A DNA stretch of 64,000 bases from Microscilla marina ATCC 23134 (GTDB lineage: Bacteria > Bacteroidota > Bacteroidia > Cytophagales > Microscillaceae), in the NCBI RefSeq assembly GCF_000169175.1, contig NZ_AAWS01000013.1:62001-126000 (forward strand), written 5' to 3'. The translations under genes and the position numbers were made by a program. Below, piece after piece: positions 46,821-56,562 of this stretch. The stretch's first letter is position 1, and every line of letters begins with the position of its first letter. The notes beneath the pieces were generated by a model. That model was not told the origin of the DNA. It saw only the letters and a program-made list of their open reading frames with translations, and ran no database searches.

Positions 46821-49127
46821 CTATTTTTTGATCAGTTGTTCTTGATAAACTTTTCCATTATGGCGCACCTTAAGCAAGTAGCTACCCGCAGGCAAATGCC
46901 CTAAGTCAAACGATGCCCTGGTTTTTCGGCTAAACTTCTGAGTATATACTATCTTGCCATGCAGGTCTGTCACCCGAAGGTGAGTATTGCCTGCGGCGGC
47001 GCTCTTTAGTTGTAGAGTAAATCGGTTTTTGAAAGGGTTAGGAAACACCTTGACCATGCCCACATTGTTCAAATCAAGCGCCTGCTTGCCAGTAATGCTT
47101 GTGTTTGTTGTGGTGTGGCGAGTAGTATTGGCGGTAGCCCCCATTGGAATAGTAGCTACTTCGCCTTGCACCCATACACTATAGCTACGAGCGGGCAAGT
47201 CTACATAAATGCGGCTCTGACCATCTACCACAGCATAAGGATAAGCCGAACGACCCAATACATCAGTAAAACGAGTGCCTTGTGCCATGGGTTTTATCTG
47301 GTGATCTACCCTTAGTGGTTGGTCAGCAAAATTGATTGCTACAATGACTTCTTTTCCTGCTTTGCCACCACTTAGTTGATAAATCATGGTTTTATTTGCT
47401 GCCCCTGAAAAGTAATTTACTTGGGTATAAGGCGAGTCGAAACGATTGAGATAATCTACCTTGTTTGCCCCCAAAATATAGTTTTTATGCACCTTAATTA
47501 GTTGGTTTATACGGTCTTTCATAGGCGCTACGCCCGTTGGGTGGTAGTTAAATTTATCAGGTTGATAGCCATAATAATCGGGATAAAAAATAGTAGGTAT
47601 ACCCAACTGGTTGTTGCTCAATACAAAAGCATACGCCAACATAGGGTCATTTTTAATCAACATATTAAAGTTGGTATTGGCAGCATCAACAGGGCTGCGG
47701 AAATCGTGGTTGTTTACAAAAGTTACAATATTAAAACCACTCAATCCCTTGGCATGTAGGTTTTTATTGTATAGTTGGCGCACGTCATAATCGGGTAAAT
47801 CGCACGCCTGACGCAAATGATCGCGAAGCAAAAAGTCAAAAATCTTGGGTTTAATCGCACGTTTGGTGTCTTCATCCATACTATTGAGTACATTGTTTAT
47901 CCAGCCCTTAAGCTCATCAGGGTTGGTACCATACCACTCGCCCACTACCATTCCAGGGTCAATGCCATTGTCGTGCAAATAGTCTAGCAAATCGCCCACA
48001 AAAGTTGGGGTAAAGTGTTTAATGGCATCCATACGCAAACCACGAATCCCTACCTTTTTCCAGTTCCATTTAGTCCAACGAAACAGTTTATGCTGAGTAG
48101 CGGGTACAAATTGGTCGTAGTCATAAAAGAAATACATTGCATCCCAATCACCACGCAAATCGGTAGGTGTACCATTGGGTTTAAAGTGTCTCCAGCGCAT
48201 GCCACCTCTGCCACTGGGCAAATTGGTAAAATCAGTATAAGTTTGATAGCGCATATTTTTCTCAATGTCCTGATTACGTGCTGTGTTCCACACCTCATAA
48301 ATATAATGGTCGGTATAGTCGCCATTGGGGTTGTTCATATAAATATATAAAGTATCCCCATCACAATGAAAATCATCTTGGTTGATAGTGAGCGCAAACT
48401 CATCTGCCTGGCATCCGCCTGCATCTAATGTAGCAAACATATCCCGCCCCAGTTCTATGGTGTCTGCCGCACCCGTGCCTGGACAATTATTTTCCGACTC
48501 GTTGAGCCCATTCAAGCCTCCATAGCCTTTTTTGTTGGTTTGTATATACAGCTTATAGGGCTTGTTATGAAACCTGAGTGCACCAGTTTTTGATGAAATT
48601 TTAAAATAATAAGTACCTGCTCCATTTTTAGACTTGCCCCCCAATGGAATAATACAACGGTAACGATCAGACGGGAAAGGGTTGTTTTGATCAGGGTTGT
48701 TATAACGCTTAATATATTGTTTTACCGCCCGGTTGTTTTCAGGACGCCCCCCATCGCGATGATTGTAAATCATATCGCCCACCGGGTTGATACCATAACG
48801 ACGTAATACCGCAATCATCGCATCTAGCTCAAGGCGGGTACCCAGCCCGGTAGGACCCTGTCCATACTCTCCCAAGTCGTACAAATCTTGAGGATCATAG
48901 CCGTTGCTGCGGTTGCCAAAACTAGCCCTTACATGAGGTGGAATCCACAAATAGTTAATGCCAGCCGCGCTTAGTTCGGCAGCTTTCAGGCGCAGTGTAT
49001 CTGTCCATTTATATCCATCTGCAGTTTTGGGGTAGTCCCAGTACCAGCCCTGCATCATAATGTCTTGTGCTTGAGCCCACGAAAAGCTCATCACGAATAA
49101 AAACGTAGTAATCAATCTGAAATTCAT
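46821..49127 (-). CDS. Secreted GH13 alpha-amylase with T9SS sorting domain
   Basis: The 768-aa protein has a signal peptide (MNFRLITTFLFVMSFSWAQA). In the GH13 barrel the four signature regions are seen: GDMIYNHR (117-124), GIRGLRMDAIKHF with nucleophile Asp ~367, MVVGEWYG with acid/base Glu ~397, and FVNNHDF (~470-476). A long ~150-residue insert (~135-290) is present as an enlarged B domain. A C-terminal beta domain (~600-660) and a type A T9SS sorting domain (~690-768, VFPNPFKNRFTLQL...AGSYLLKVRHNGKVYQEQLIKK) follow. The likely role is extracellular starch or glycogen breakdown. No SusC/D genes are nearby. Confidence 0.94.
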   Translation of the reverse strand: MNFRLITTFLFVMSFSWAQAQDIMMQGWYWDYPKTADGYKWTDTLRLKAAELSAAGINYLWIPPHVRASFGNRSNGYDPQDLYDLGEYGQGPTGLGTRLELDAMIAVLRRYGINPVGDMIYNHRDGGRPENNRAVKQYIKRYNNPDQNNPFPSDRYRCIIPLGGKSKNGAGTYYFKISSKTGALRFHNKPYKLYIQTNKKGYGGLNGLNESENNCPGTGAADTIELGRDMFATLDAGGCQADEFALTINQDDFHCDGDTLYIYMNNPNGDYTDHYIYEVWNTARNQDIEKNMRYQTYTDFTNLPSGRGGMRWRHFKPNGTPTDLRGDWDAMYFFYDYDQFVPATQHKLFRWTKWNWKKVGIRGLRMDAIKHFTPTFVGDLLDYLHDNGIDPGMVVGEWYGTNPDELKGWINNVLNSMDEDTKRAIKPKIFDFLLRDHLRQACDLPDYDVRQLYNKNLHAKGLSGFNIVTFVNNHDFRSPVDAANTNFNMLIKNDPMLAYAFVLSNNQLGIPTIFYPDYYGYQPDKFNYHPTGVAPMKDRINQLIKVHKNYILGANKVDYLNRFDSPYTQVNYFSGAANKTMIYQLSGGKAGKEVIVAINFADQPLRVDHQIKPMAQGTRFTDVLGRSAYPYAVVDGQSRIYVDLPARSYSVWVQGEVATIPMGATANTTRHTTTNTSITGKQALDLNNVGMVKVFPNPFKNRFTLQLKSAAAGNTHLRVTDLHGKIVYTQKFSRKTRASFDLGHLPAGSYLLKVRHNGKVYQEQLIKK

Positions 49128-50047
49128 ACGATCGAATGTGGTTTGTTAGTGAAGCTACCTAAATGTAGTAGAGCAACTTCTGAAAAAAATAGGTGCTTAA
49201 TAGTCAATTTATCTTACTTTTTGATCTTTAGTGATCTGGAAAAAATAAGATGCGCCAATTTAAGAAAATATATTGTTCTCAGACGATTCAAAAAAAACGG
49301 TGCATAGCCAAAGCTATGAGGCTTTTTTTTTGAGAAGAATGAGGGCAATAGATACACTTTAATAGCTCAAATTATTTATGAAAGATCACTTAAACCTTTT
49401 ACCCAGATGTTTCAACGCTATCAATATTGCAAGAGAACAACTACCAAGTATTCAGTAGCATTTATCTAATAAAACCCTTGAGTGATGGTTGATTTTTGTT
49501 TATTTTATGTGTAAAACTTACAGCCTGACAATGCCTTGTTTGTGAATTTTTTGCCAAATCTAGGAGGGTTTTTAGCATAACTCTACCTCTTTTTTGTTAA
49601 AAAATGCTACTATATTGAAAGTATTGAAGCGTAATGCAATTTTTTCTTTCAATTATATTGTAAGGTGTTTTTGAAAAAACAGGAGGATATTACTATAAAT
49701 AACTCTATATTTAATTTTTCGGAGTGTTTAAGCTTTTTATTTATCAATATGGTGTTTTACGTAAGGGTGAATGCTTATATATAAGAGTAGGGAATGGGAG
49801 AGAGCAAATTTGCAAATGAACTCAAAGTGATATGAGGCAGCGAGTCTTTGGCTGAGCTCAGCACAGCGGTAGCTATCGGTTTTTGATAACTATGGCTAAT
49901 AAAGTGAACGAATTATAACAAAGAGTACTACATACAGCCAAAGCGGACAGTTATTGTTGAGGGTTACGCCCTAAGTGAGCAATAAAATTAGTGAAAAGTG
50001 ATGCCATCAAAAGTCTCTGGCTGAAAACTAAAGGAGCAACATACGCC
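49128..50047. other. Intergenic region upstream of the amylase
   Basis: There is no gene in these 920 bp. A hairpin segment (ttcaaaaaaaa...catagccaaagctatg...tttttttttgagaa, ~49288-49334) has A-rich and T-rich arms and resembles the motif at ~7108. The remainder is AT-rich with a few short repeat phrases (gctgagctcagcac at ~49853). Confidence 0.45.
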
Positions 50048-51037
50048 TTACTTTTTCATCACAATCAACTCAAACCTACGGTTACGGGCTTTGTTGATTT
50101 CGGTATTGTTGGGTGCTATCGGTTTCAGTTCGCCCGCCCCCCTGGTTTGCAAACGTTGCGCAGCGATGCCTTGCTTCATCAAGTAGTTGTACACACTTTT
50201 TGCCCTTTGTTGCGACAACCTCAGGTTGGCGAGTCGGGTACCATCACTATCGGTGTGGGCTTCTATCAATATATGAGAGGTAGGATGATCTTTGAGTAGT
50301 TTCACTACGCGCCCCAGTTCTTCAAAAGAATGGGTGTTCAGTCGGGCAGATTTTGTGGCAAAGGTGATATTGTATAGAGGAATCTTTGCCCCCACTTTAT
50401 AAGGAATAAGACGTATGTTGATTTGATCTTTTGTCTCTTGTTTGGTTTTTTTGTTAATAGTAGTGGCGTAAAAAGCATAAGAACTTCCATTCTGCACCTC
50501 TAGATCGTAAGTATCACTTGCCCTGATGCGCACCACATAGTTGCCTGCTCTGATGTCTTGAGCACTGATAAAAATCTTTTCATTGCGATTTTTGTTATTC
50601 AGCACTACCCCTACAGCCACATTTTCGTTGGTTTCTATATCTTGCACCGATATTTTAAAGGCCTTTTTCTGGGGGCGTAGCCTAATCGCTTGTTGTATAT
50701 TATAACCCAATTCCCGATTGGTAAGGTCAAGCACAATGGTAGTATCTACAAAACCTGCAACTTTCACATTTACCTGATGGGTTTTATATAAAGGCAGCTT
50801 TACCTGCCCCTTGCCTTGGCGCAAAGTTACTTCTGTTTGGTTGTTAATAATCAGTTTGCCCGAATCAACAACTGAAGTGTTCAACTCGGCATCGGTCAAA
50901 GTAAAAGAACAAACTGCCTGTGCCAGGTCAAAATTGTATGTCTTGCTGATGCTTTCTATAGGAGTTTGTGCCAAACTATTTAGGCAAATACCTGGCAATA
51001 TGATGAGGCATATAAAAGTGCTGAAAATTCGTGTCAT
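50048..51037 (-). CDS. OmpA-family outer-membrane/periplasmic protein
   Basis: The 329-aa protein has a signal peptide (MTRIFSTFICLIILPGICLNSLAQ), a ~190-residue N-terminal beta-rich region, and a C-terminal OmpA peptidoglycan-binding domain (~210-329). That domain has IPLYNITFATKSARLNTHSFEEL, ILIEAHTDSDGTRLANLRLSQQRAKSVYNYL and the NRRFEL end motif. It is the third gene of a tight minus-strand operon, 4 bp after the 51042 gene. It probably anchors the products of this operon to the cell wall. Confidence 0.9.
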   Translation of the reverse strand: MTRIFSTFICLIILPGICLNSLAQTPIESISKTYNFDLAQAVCSFTLTDAELNTSVVDSGKLIINNQTEVTLRQGKGQVKLPLYKTHQVNVKVAGFVDTTIVLDLTNRELGYNIQQAIRLRPQKKAFKISVQDIETNENVAVGVVLNNKNRNEKIFISAQDIRAGNYVVRIRASDTYDLEVQNGSSYAFYATTINKKTKQETKDQINIRLIPYKVGAKIPLYNITFATKSARLNTHSFEELGRVVKLLKDHPTSHILIEAHTDSDGTRLANLRLSQQRAKSVYNYLMKQGIAAQRLQTRGAGELKPIAPNNTEINKARNRRFELIVMKK

Positions 51038-51041
51038 TTGA

Positions 51042-51773
51042 TCAACGTTTGGTAGTAAAAGTAGTCACATCAAAACTGTAGGCAATGTTGCCATTGTCAC
51101 CCTTGGCGTACGCTCGTACAAAATATTCGGTAGCAGGCAACAAGCCCATCAAGGTAGTACTAAATGTCCCTGCATCAGTAGGATTTCCCAGGTTTACGAC
51201 CTGATCGGCAATGGTGGGCTGTGGATTAGAACCTGACCAACAAAATCCATACTCTATGACTTGTTCGGGGTTGCGCGATACTACCACCCCTAACACTGCA
51301 TTGGCTTGTGCCGAAGTGCTGGTCACATTGTCTACACTGTTCATGCGTACAATCAAGTCTAAAAACTCTTCCAGCGTAAGCGTAGTAAAACTCAACTCAT
51401 TTCCATATACTACCTCGCCACTGCTAAATTCTATATAAGTTCGCACATAGTAGGTAGTATTGGGTTGTAGTGAGGTTACTTGGCTTACAAAAGCCACCAG
51501 CGAGTCAAGATTGGTGCGTTCGTTTAAGTTTTGGGCAATGGTAGGAGCGGGTACTGAGTCCCAGCAATGTCCAAAACGTACCACCTGATTTCTTTTTTCT
51601 TCGGGCAAATCTACCAAGTTACCCGTTGCTAAAGCCTCTTCAAATCCAACCTGAGAAACTTCTCCTGTATTGATGATTACTTGGCGAGGCAAGTCGAACA
51701 CCTGACAGGAGCCAAGCAATAATAGGCTTATGAACAAGTAACCAGTCCAGTATATTCTTTGTGTTTTATACAT
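51042..51773 (-). CDS. Lipoprotein with two fibronectin-III-like domains
   Basis: The 243-aa protein has a lipoprotein signal (MYKTQRIYWTGYLFISLLLLGSCQ). It carries two homologous ~95-residue beta domains, each with an 'FGHCWDS..PTIAQN / YGFCWSGSNPQPTIADQ' motif and 'SLQPNTTYYVRTYIEFSSGEVVYGNELSFTT / GLLPATEYFVRAYAKGDNGNIAYSFDVTTFTT', the Fn3-type pattern common in Bacteroidota surface proteins. The duplicated domain may bind glycan or protein. It is the middle gene of a three-gene operon. Confidence 0.85.
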   Translation of the reverse strand: MYKTQRIYWTGYLFISLLLLGSCQVFDLPRQVIINTGEVSQVGFEEALATGNLVDLPEEKRNQVVRFGHCWDSVPAPTIAQNLNERTNLDSLVAFVSQVTSLQPNTTYYVRTYIEFSSGEVVYGNELSFTTLTLEEFLDLIVRMNSVDNVTSTSAQANAVLGVVVSRNPEQVIEYGFCWSGSNPQPTIADQVVNLGNPTDAGTFSTTLMGLLPATEYFVRAYAKGDNGNIAYSFDVTTFTTKR

Positions 51774-51776
51774 ATT

Positions 51777-52592
51777 CTAAAACTTTACTTTGACCCCAAG
51801 CGTGGGCTGACGGTTGTTAAAATCATAAGAGGTGATAATGCCAAAATTTTGATCCATTTGCTGGTTTTTTTTGATCAATCGTTGTTGTTTTTTACGGTTC
51901 TTATTGCCTTTTATTGCCACCCATAGTATATCGCCCAGCCATATTACCCCAGCAGCCAACAATGCCCCTACAAAAATACGTTGCTGTTGGTTGGCTGTAT
52001 TAAATAAGTCCTCAGCACTGCTTGCTGTAGTGGCCTGTTGGTACTGTTTGTAGGTGTTGGTTGATGCCACCTTAGCTACTATCCCCGTGGCAACGAGCCC
52101 ATACGTAAGCACGGCAGGCACAAACCAAAATTTGCGATGAATAGAAGTAGGTTGATACACTTTTTTACGCCCCAACCCAGGCAATAATAAAGAGTAAAAA
52201 GCAGCACTACCCTTGCCCAATCCCAATACACTGGATTGATAACTGCCCGATATTTTAAATTGTACATTTCTACCTGTAAAGGGAAGGGTGTCTTTGGCGT
52301 AATGCCATACTATTTTTTTTTGTCCTGGCAATATTCCCTTGCCTATGTGACCATTGGTGTGGGTTAAAGGCCCTGTATAAGACGCACCCTGATTTTGAGT
52401 ATAGTATAGTTGTAACTGGTATTGGTGGGCGCCATTGACAACAGGTGTTCCAGCGTCTTCGATGAGGTAAGGAATAGTAATGGTTTGTTGTGCGGTATCT
52501 AATATAGCTTCTTGTTGCACAATTGTTTGTGCCCAAAGTTGTCCTGCCCAGCAACTACATAAGATAAAAATGGCTATGCGATGGTATATCAT
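51777..52592 (-). CDS. Signal-peptide protein with C-terminal DUF5683-like membrane domain
   Basis: The 271-aa protein has a signal peptide (MIYHRIAIFILCSCWAGQLWAQ), an N-terminal ~100-residue beta domain (QLQLYYTQNQGASYTGPLTHTNGHIGKGILPGQKKIVWHY), and then SAAFYSLLLPGLGRKKVY with two membrane segments (~160-180 and ~208-228). It has a basic tail. The membrane part resembles DUF5683. Only 3 bp separate it from the next gene, so the three genes form one transcript. The function is unknown. Confidence 0.75.
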   Translation of the reverse strand: MIYHRIAIFILCSCWAGQLWAQTIVQQEAILDTAQQTITIPYLIEDAGTPVVNGAHQYQLQLYYTQNQGASYTGPLTHTNGHIGKGILPGQKKIVWHYAKDTLPFTGRNVQFKISGSYQSSVLGLGKGSAAFYSLLLPGLGRKKVYQPTSIHRKFWFVPAVLTYGLVATGIVAKVASTNTYKQYQQATTASSAEDLFNTANQQQRIFVGALLAAGVIWLGDILWVAIKGNKNRKKQQRLIKKNQQMDQNFGIITSYDFNNRQPTLGVKVKF

Positions 52593-52796
52593 CAGTCATG
52601 ATTGTTTTAGGAAAAACTAAAATTTAGCTGAATGTTTAAAAAAGTATTGCATCAAAATAAATCATTTAACAAAGCAACCTTTATTTTAGCTTTGCTGTAA
52701 TGTTGGCAAATGTAATGGTCGTCATAAGCAAAAATACTCATACATTTTATACTAAAAAGTAAAACTACTTTAAACAAACCCTTTATTGTCATTTTT

Positions 52797-53699
52797 ATGA
52801 AAAAACCATACTTTCTAAATTTTGTTTGCCACTTGTTGATCGCTTTGATAGCCACTGGTGTTACCGTGCAGGCACAAGACCTGAACAATATACTAGATGA
52901 GAATACCCAGGCTAAGACCCGGTTTGTAACAGGAGCTTTTAAAGACATTAGGGTAGTAAACCTACAGTCGACCGAAACGGTTGCCCCACGCGATCTTGTT
53001 TTTAGAATTTCTCACCGATTTGGTACGCTCAACTCTGGCGGAGTAAACTTATGGGGTTTAGACAACGCCTCTATCCGGCTGGCGTTAGAGTATGGTTTAA
53101 GCGAACACCTCATGATTGGCGTAGGCAGAAGTAGCGCCTCTAAAGATTATGATTTTTTTGCCAAAGCCAAAATTTTACGCCAATCTAAAGGCAAACGCTC
53201 AATGCCTGTATCGTTATTGTTTATGAGCAGTGCGGTACTCAATGGGCAAGAAGACCCTCCTGGGTTACAACGAACCATTGCTCAACGTATGTCATTTGTG
53301 CATCAACTCATCTTGGGTCGCAAGTTTAGCGATAGACTTTCGTTGTTGATTGCCCCCACTCTTATCCACCGCAACCTGGTAGAAACTCCCAACGATTTGA
53401 ACAACCTTTGGGCACTGGGTTTTGGTGGGCGCTTTAAACTAAACAAAAGATTGGCATTGAACGCCGAGTATGTAGTACGAAATCCACCTGCCGACGAATT
53501 GAAAAGGGCACGCTTTGACAATTTCCAAGACTCTTTTTCTATAGGGTTTGACATAGAAACCGGGGGGCATGTATTTTCGTTGCACCTCACCAACTCCCTC
53601 TCTATGATAGAAAAAGGTTTTATTGCTGAAACTACCGAATTATGGGAAAAAGGAGGGATTCATTTTGGTTTTAATATTAGTCGGGTATTTTCTCTGTAG
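52797..53699 (+). CDS. DUF5777-family outer-membrane beta-barrel protein
   Basis: The 300-aa protein has a signal peptide (MKKPYFLNFVCHLLIALIATGVTVQAQ). It has the DUF5777 pattern: TRFVTGAFKDIRVVNLQSTETVAPRDLVFRISHRFGTLN, NASIRLALEYGLSEHLMIGVGRSS and FSIGFDIETGGHVFSLHLTNS near the end. In related genomes such genes often accompany YceI-family genes, as here (54102). No transport substrate is known. Confidence 0.85.
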   Translation: MKKPYFLNFVCHLLIALIATGVTVQAQDLNNILDENTQAKTRFVTGAFKDIRVVNLQSTETVAPRDLVFRISHRFGTLNSGGVNLWGLDNASIRLALEYGLSEHLMIGVGRSSASKDYDFFAKAKILRQSKGKRSMPVSLLFMSSAVLNGQEDPPGLQRTIAQRMSFVHQLILGRKFSDRLSLLIAPTLIHRNLVETPNDLNNLWALGFGGRFKLNKRLALNAEYVVRNPPADELKRARFDNFQDSFSIGFDIETGGHVFSLHLTNSLSMIEKGFIAETTELWEKGGIHFGFNISRVFSL

Positions 53700-53864
53700 T
53701 TGTACCCCATATCATGAGTTCATAGACTAAGAAGCCATCTCGATTTTTAGGATGTTGATGAAAATGGTTGCTTTTGTTCGATAATGATGAAATTTTTTTG
53801 AAACATAGCAGTGTTATGGTGATAAAAAACATCGAAGCTAGTGGATAAAATGAGTGCTATCTAA

Positions 53865-54070
53865 TTCATTACTAAAAGTCGATATAGCTTCTAGCTAATA
53901 AATTCGCAATTTTCTGAAAATTAAGCGTGTTATGAATTTGTTAGCTACCTATGGAATAGCACCGATATGCATCGGCATCTAAGGACTTGCCCCTGTTAGT
54001 TGCTTATAGAATAGGGTGTACCTAGCACCTAGAGCCTAGTCGCTAGAACCCTGTCGGAGTTTCTAACTTA
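53865..54070. repeat. Composite intergenic repeat between DUF5777 and yceI genes
   Basis: It contains the AT-rich family (attactaaaagtcgatat...gttatgaatttgttag), a REP-like block with the hairpin accgatatgcatcgg (53961-53975, then catctaaggacttg) and the phrase 'cctgtcggagtttctaac' shared with 30690. The wider gap 53700-54101 has no other feature. Confidence 0.65.
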
Positions 54071-54101
54071 AAAAAACTTTATCATAATTTTTTACATACC
54101 A

Positions 54102-54659
54102 ATGAAAAAAACTAATTGTATTTCCCTTATGCTGGCTCTAGTGCTGGTGTGGGGTGTAGGTGTATTGAAGGCACAAGACCGCTTTTTTTTACAGAAGTCA
54201 CAAATCACGTTTGAGTCTGAAACTCCCGTAGAAACTATCAAGGCAGTAAATGCCAGTAGCCAAGGCGTAGTAATTACTGGCAAAAATAAGTTTTTGATAC
54301 GCGTGCCTATTCAGGCATTTAAATTTAAGCGAAGACTACAGCAAACCCACTTTAACGAAAACTACCTGGAAAGTAACAAGTACCCCAATGCAGTTTTCAG
54401 AGGGCAACTTGATGGCAATTATGATTTGACCAAAGAAGGGACTTACCAGGTAAAAGCAAAAGGAAAACTAGATATACATGGGGTAAAAAAAGACCGTACG
54501 GTACCTGCTACTATTACCGTAAAAAATGGATTGGCCAATCTTAAGGCTCAGTTTATAGTAAAACCAGCGGATCACGGAATTAAAATACCTAAAGTAGTGG
54601 CAGGCAAAATAGCCAACGAGATTAAAGTAAATATACAATCAGAGTTGAAAAAGAAATAA
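54102..54659 (+). CDS. YceI-family protein
   Basis: The 185-aa protein has a signal peptide (MKKTNCISLMLALVLVWGVGVLKAQ) and a YceI-like lipocalin fold. Visible motifs are ITFESETPVETIKAVNASSQGVV, IRVPIQAFKFKRRLQQTHFNENYLESNKYPNAVFRGQL and YQVKAKGKLDIHGVKKDRTVPATI. YceI proteins bind polyisoprenoids or other lipids in the periplasm. The DUF5777 gene upstream is a probable partner, separated by repeat DNA. Confidence 0.9.
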   Translation: MKKTNCISLMLALVLVWGVGVLKAQDRFFLQKSQITFESETPVETIKAVNASSQGVVITGKNKFLIRVPIQAFKFKRRLQQTHFNENYLESNKYPNAVFRGQLDGNYDLTKEGTYQVKAKGKLDIHGVKKDRTVPATITVKNGLANLKAQFIVKPADHGIKIPKVVAGKIANEIKVNIQSELKKK

Positions 54660-54865
54660 ATTGACGAAATAATGTTTTTGATACGATATATCGTGTAAAA
54701 ACAGCGGTTCTGATAATCAAAGTTTTTCGTGAAAGTAAAAATATATAAATTTATTTAATTGATAGTCAGTAAGTTAAGAGTTGGTTTCTGGCCATGTTGG
54801 TTTTTGGACTTTGGTTTGAATAAAGAGTAATCAAAGATATTTAATAAGCTTTGTGGTTAGGAAAG

Positions 54866-54897
54866 AAAAACGAGACTCTGTTAGGGCCTCGTTTTTT
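54866..54897 (+). terminator. Terminator downstream of yceI
   Basis: AAAAACGAG / CTCGTTTTTT stem with a 13-nt loop and a T tract. The rest of 54660-54991 shows no feature. Confidence 0.75.
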
Positions 54898-54991
54898 ACT
54901 TTAGAGCTTGTTACTATTTAGAAAGTTTTCCCTCCAAATTAAACCTTGACTTTTTCAAACAATCTAAGCAAGCAAAACACTTAGATCACTT

Positions 54992-55630
54992 ATGAAAAAG
55001 ATTATTTTCCTCATCGCTTTATTTATTATTACTACCGGAGTTCAAGAGGCAGACGCTCAGAGAAGACGTGCGCCCCGCCACCGCCATAAAGTAAGGCATC
55101 ATAACAAAAGAGTACATCGGGCTAAACGTCGTCAAACTCGACGAGTTATCCGTCGAACAACGTTTCGTAGAGCAAGGCTGGTATACCGGGTGCGTCCTCG
55201 CCGAGCCACTGTTAGAACATTGCCTGTGGGTTATTTAACGTTCAATCATCAACGCCATCGGTTTTTCTTCCACAGAGGACGTTACTACAGACCAGTACCT
55301 GCGGGCGGTTATGTAGTAGCAGTTGCACCAAGAGGATTAAGAGTCAGGGTGTTGCCAGTGGGGTATCATCGTGTAGTAGTGAGCTCACGCCCTTATTACT
55401 ATTACCAAGGTACTTACTATACTCAAGTAACCGATCAGAACAAACAAACTGCTTATGAAGTAGCCGCGCCACCTGCCGGAGCTGTAGTACCTGATTTGCC
55501 CGACGATGTGGCTCAGGTAACCATTGATGAGCAAGACTTGTACGAATATGACAATACACTTTACCGAAAGGTAGCAACCGACGAAGTAGAAGGCTATGAA
55601 GTGTATGGTAATGTGAGTGGCAAAGACTAA
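54992..55630 (+). CDS. Secreted DUF6515-like basic protein
   Basis: The 212-aa protein has a signal peptide (MKKIIFLIALFIITTGVQEADAQ) and a ~50-residue very basic Arg/His/Lys stretch (RRRAPRHRHKVRHHNKRVHR...). Two 'LPVGY..V.......YYY..G.YY' repeats follow (residues ~75-110 and ~120-150), typical of DUF6515, and then an acidic C-terminal third (DLPDDVAQVTIDEQDLYEYD). It is periplasmic or outer-membrane associated. The charge polarity suggests electrostatic binding, but the function is unknown. Confidence 0.8.
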   Translation: MKKIIFLIALFIITTGVQEADAQRRRAPRHRHKVRHHNKRVHRAKRRQTRRVIRRTTFRRARLVYRVRPRRATVRTLPVGYLTFNHQRHRFFFHRGRYYRPVPAGGYVVAVAPRGLRVRVLPVGYHRVVVSSRPYYYYQGTYYTQVTDQNKQTAYEVAAPPAGAVVPDLPDDVAQVTIDEQDLYEYDNTLYRKVATDEVEGYEVYGNVSGKD

Positions 55631-56562
55631 CGAACGAATTATTCTATATAAATATGGTTGCGCAGTGCATGCGTGCATTGGGCAACCATAAAAAAATAGA
55701 CAAGCCTCAACGAACCTTGTCTATCTGATACTATAATATATACTATGGTTAAAATATATTACAAACACACGATTTTGTAATGTTTTGTCTCATCTCAGCG
55801 ATTGTATTGAGTTAATTATCTACACATCGATTACTCCCCCTCGTTTATCATTGTATAAAGTTTCCATTTTTTGATGCTACTCATTTCTGAACCTCAACTC
55901 CTTGGTTTTAGTCATTTTTCACGGTACAATTTTAGGAAAAGTAAGATGAAGTTTATAATTCTATATTGCATATAATTATGCTATATTGAATGTAATAGGG
56001 TTTTTAATGAAATATAAAGTAAATTTGGTGTTAGTAATGAAGTATATATAGGCAAAGTCATTGGCATCAATTACTCTACCCAGCTTTTAACTTCGCTTAG
56101 CTCAGCAAAGTAGCACTGCACCTTTGGTTTTTAAAAACACCGTCCTCGCCAACCAAGCGAAATCTTAAAATAAGCTGTTTTTTGGGTGGTTTGATTTAGC
56201 TTTGCTGAGCACCGATATACGTTGGTATCTTAGGGCTTATCAATTCAGTTGTGAGGACAAATCAAAGCGAAAAATAGTAGGATAGACATCAATGTGTTAC
56301 TTTTTATTTAATATTTTGAATAAACATTTAAATCTGTGTTTTTTATAAATATTTGACAGATAAACCCAAATTATCGCATAATAAAATAGCATTTGCTTAT
56401 ATAAAAGGTGTTTTAGAGAGGTGTTGTCATGTATAAAGTTAAATTGTTAGAGAGAGGTTGTTTAGGTAATCACCTTCACTGTTGTACTATATCAAGATAG
56501 AGTATCTTGAGGTTAAGTAAATCAGATTCCACACAAGTTTTTAAACCCTATTGAATTAGACA
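55631..56562. other. Intergenic region before pfkA
   Basis: There is no gene in these 932 bp. Two hairpins follow the DUF6515-like gene: ATGGTTGC / GCAACCAT (55654-55689) and ATAGACAAG / CTTGTCTAT (55696-55724). A ~110-bp inverted pair GCTCAGCAAAG / CTTTGCTGAGC (56100-56210) is followed by a degenerate REP-like block (gcaccgatatacgttggtatctta). The remainder is AT-rich. Confidence 0.55.
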
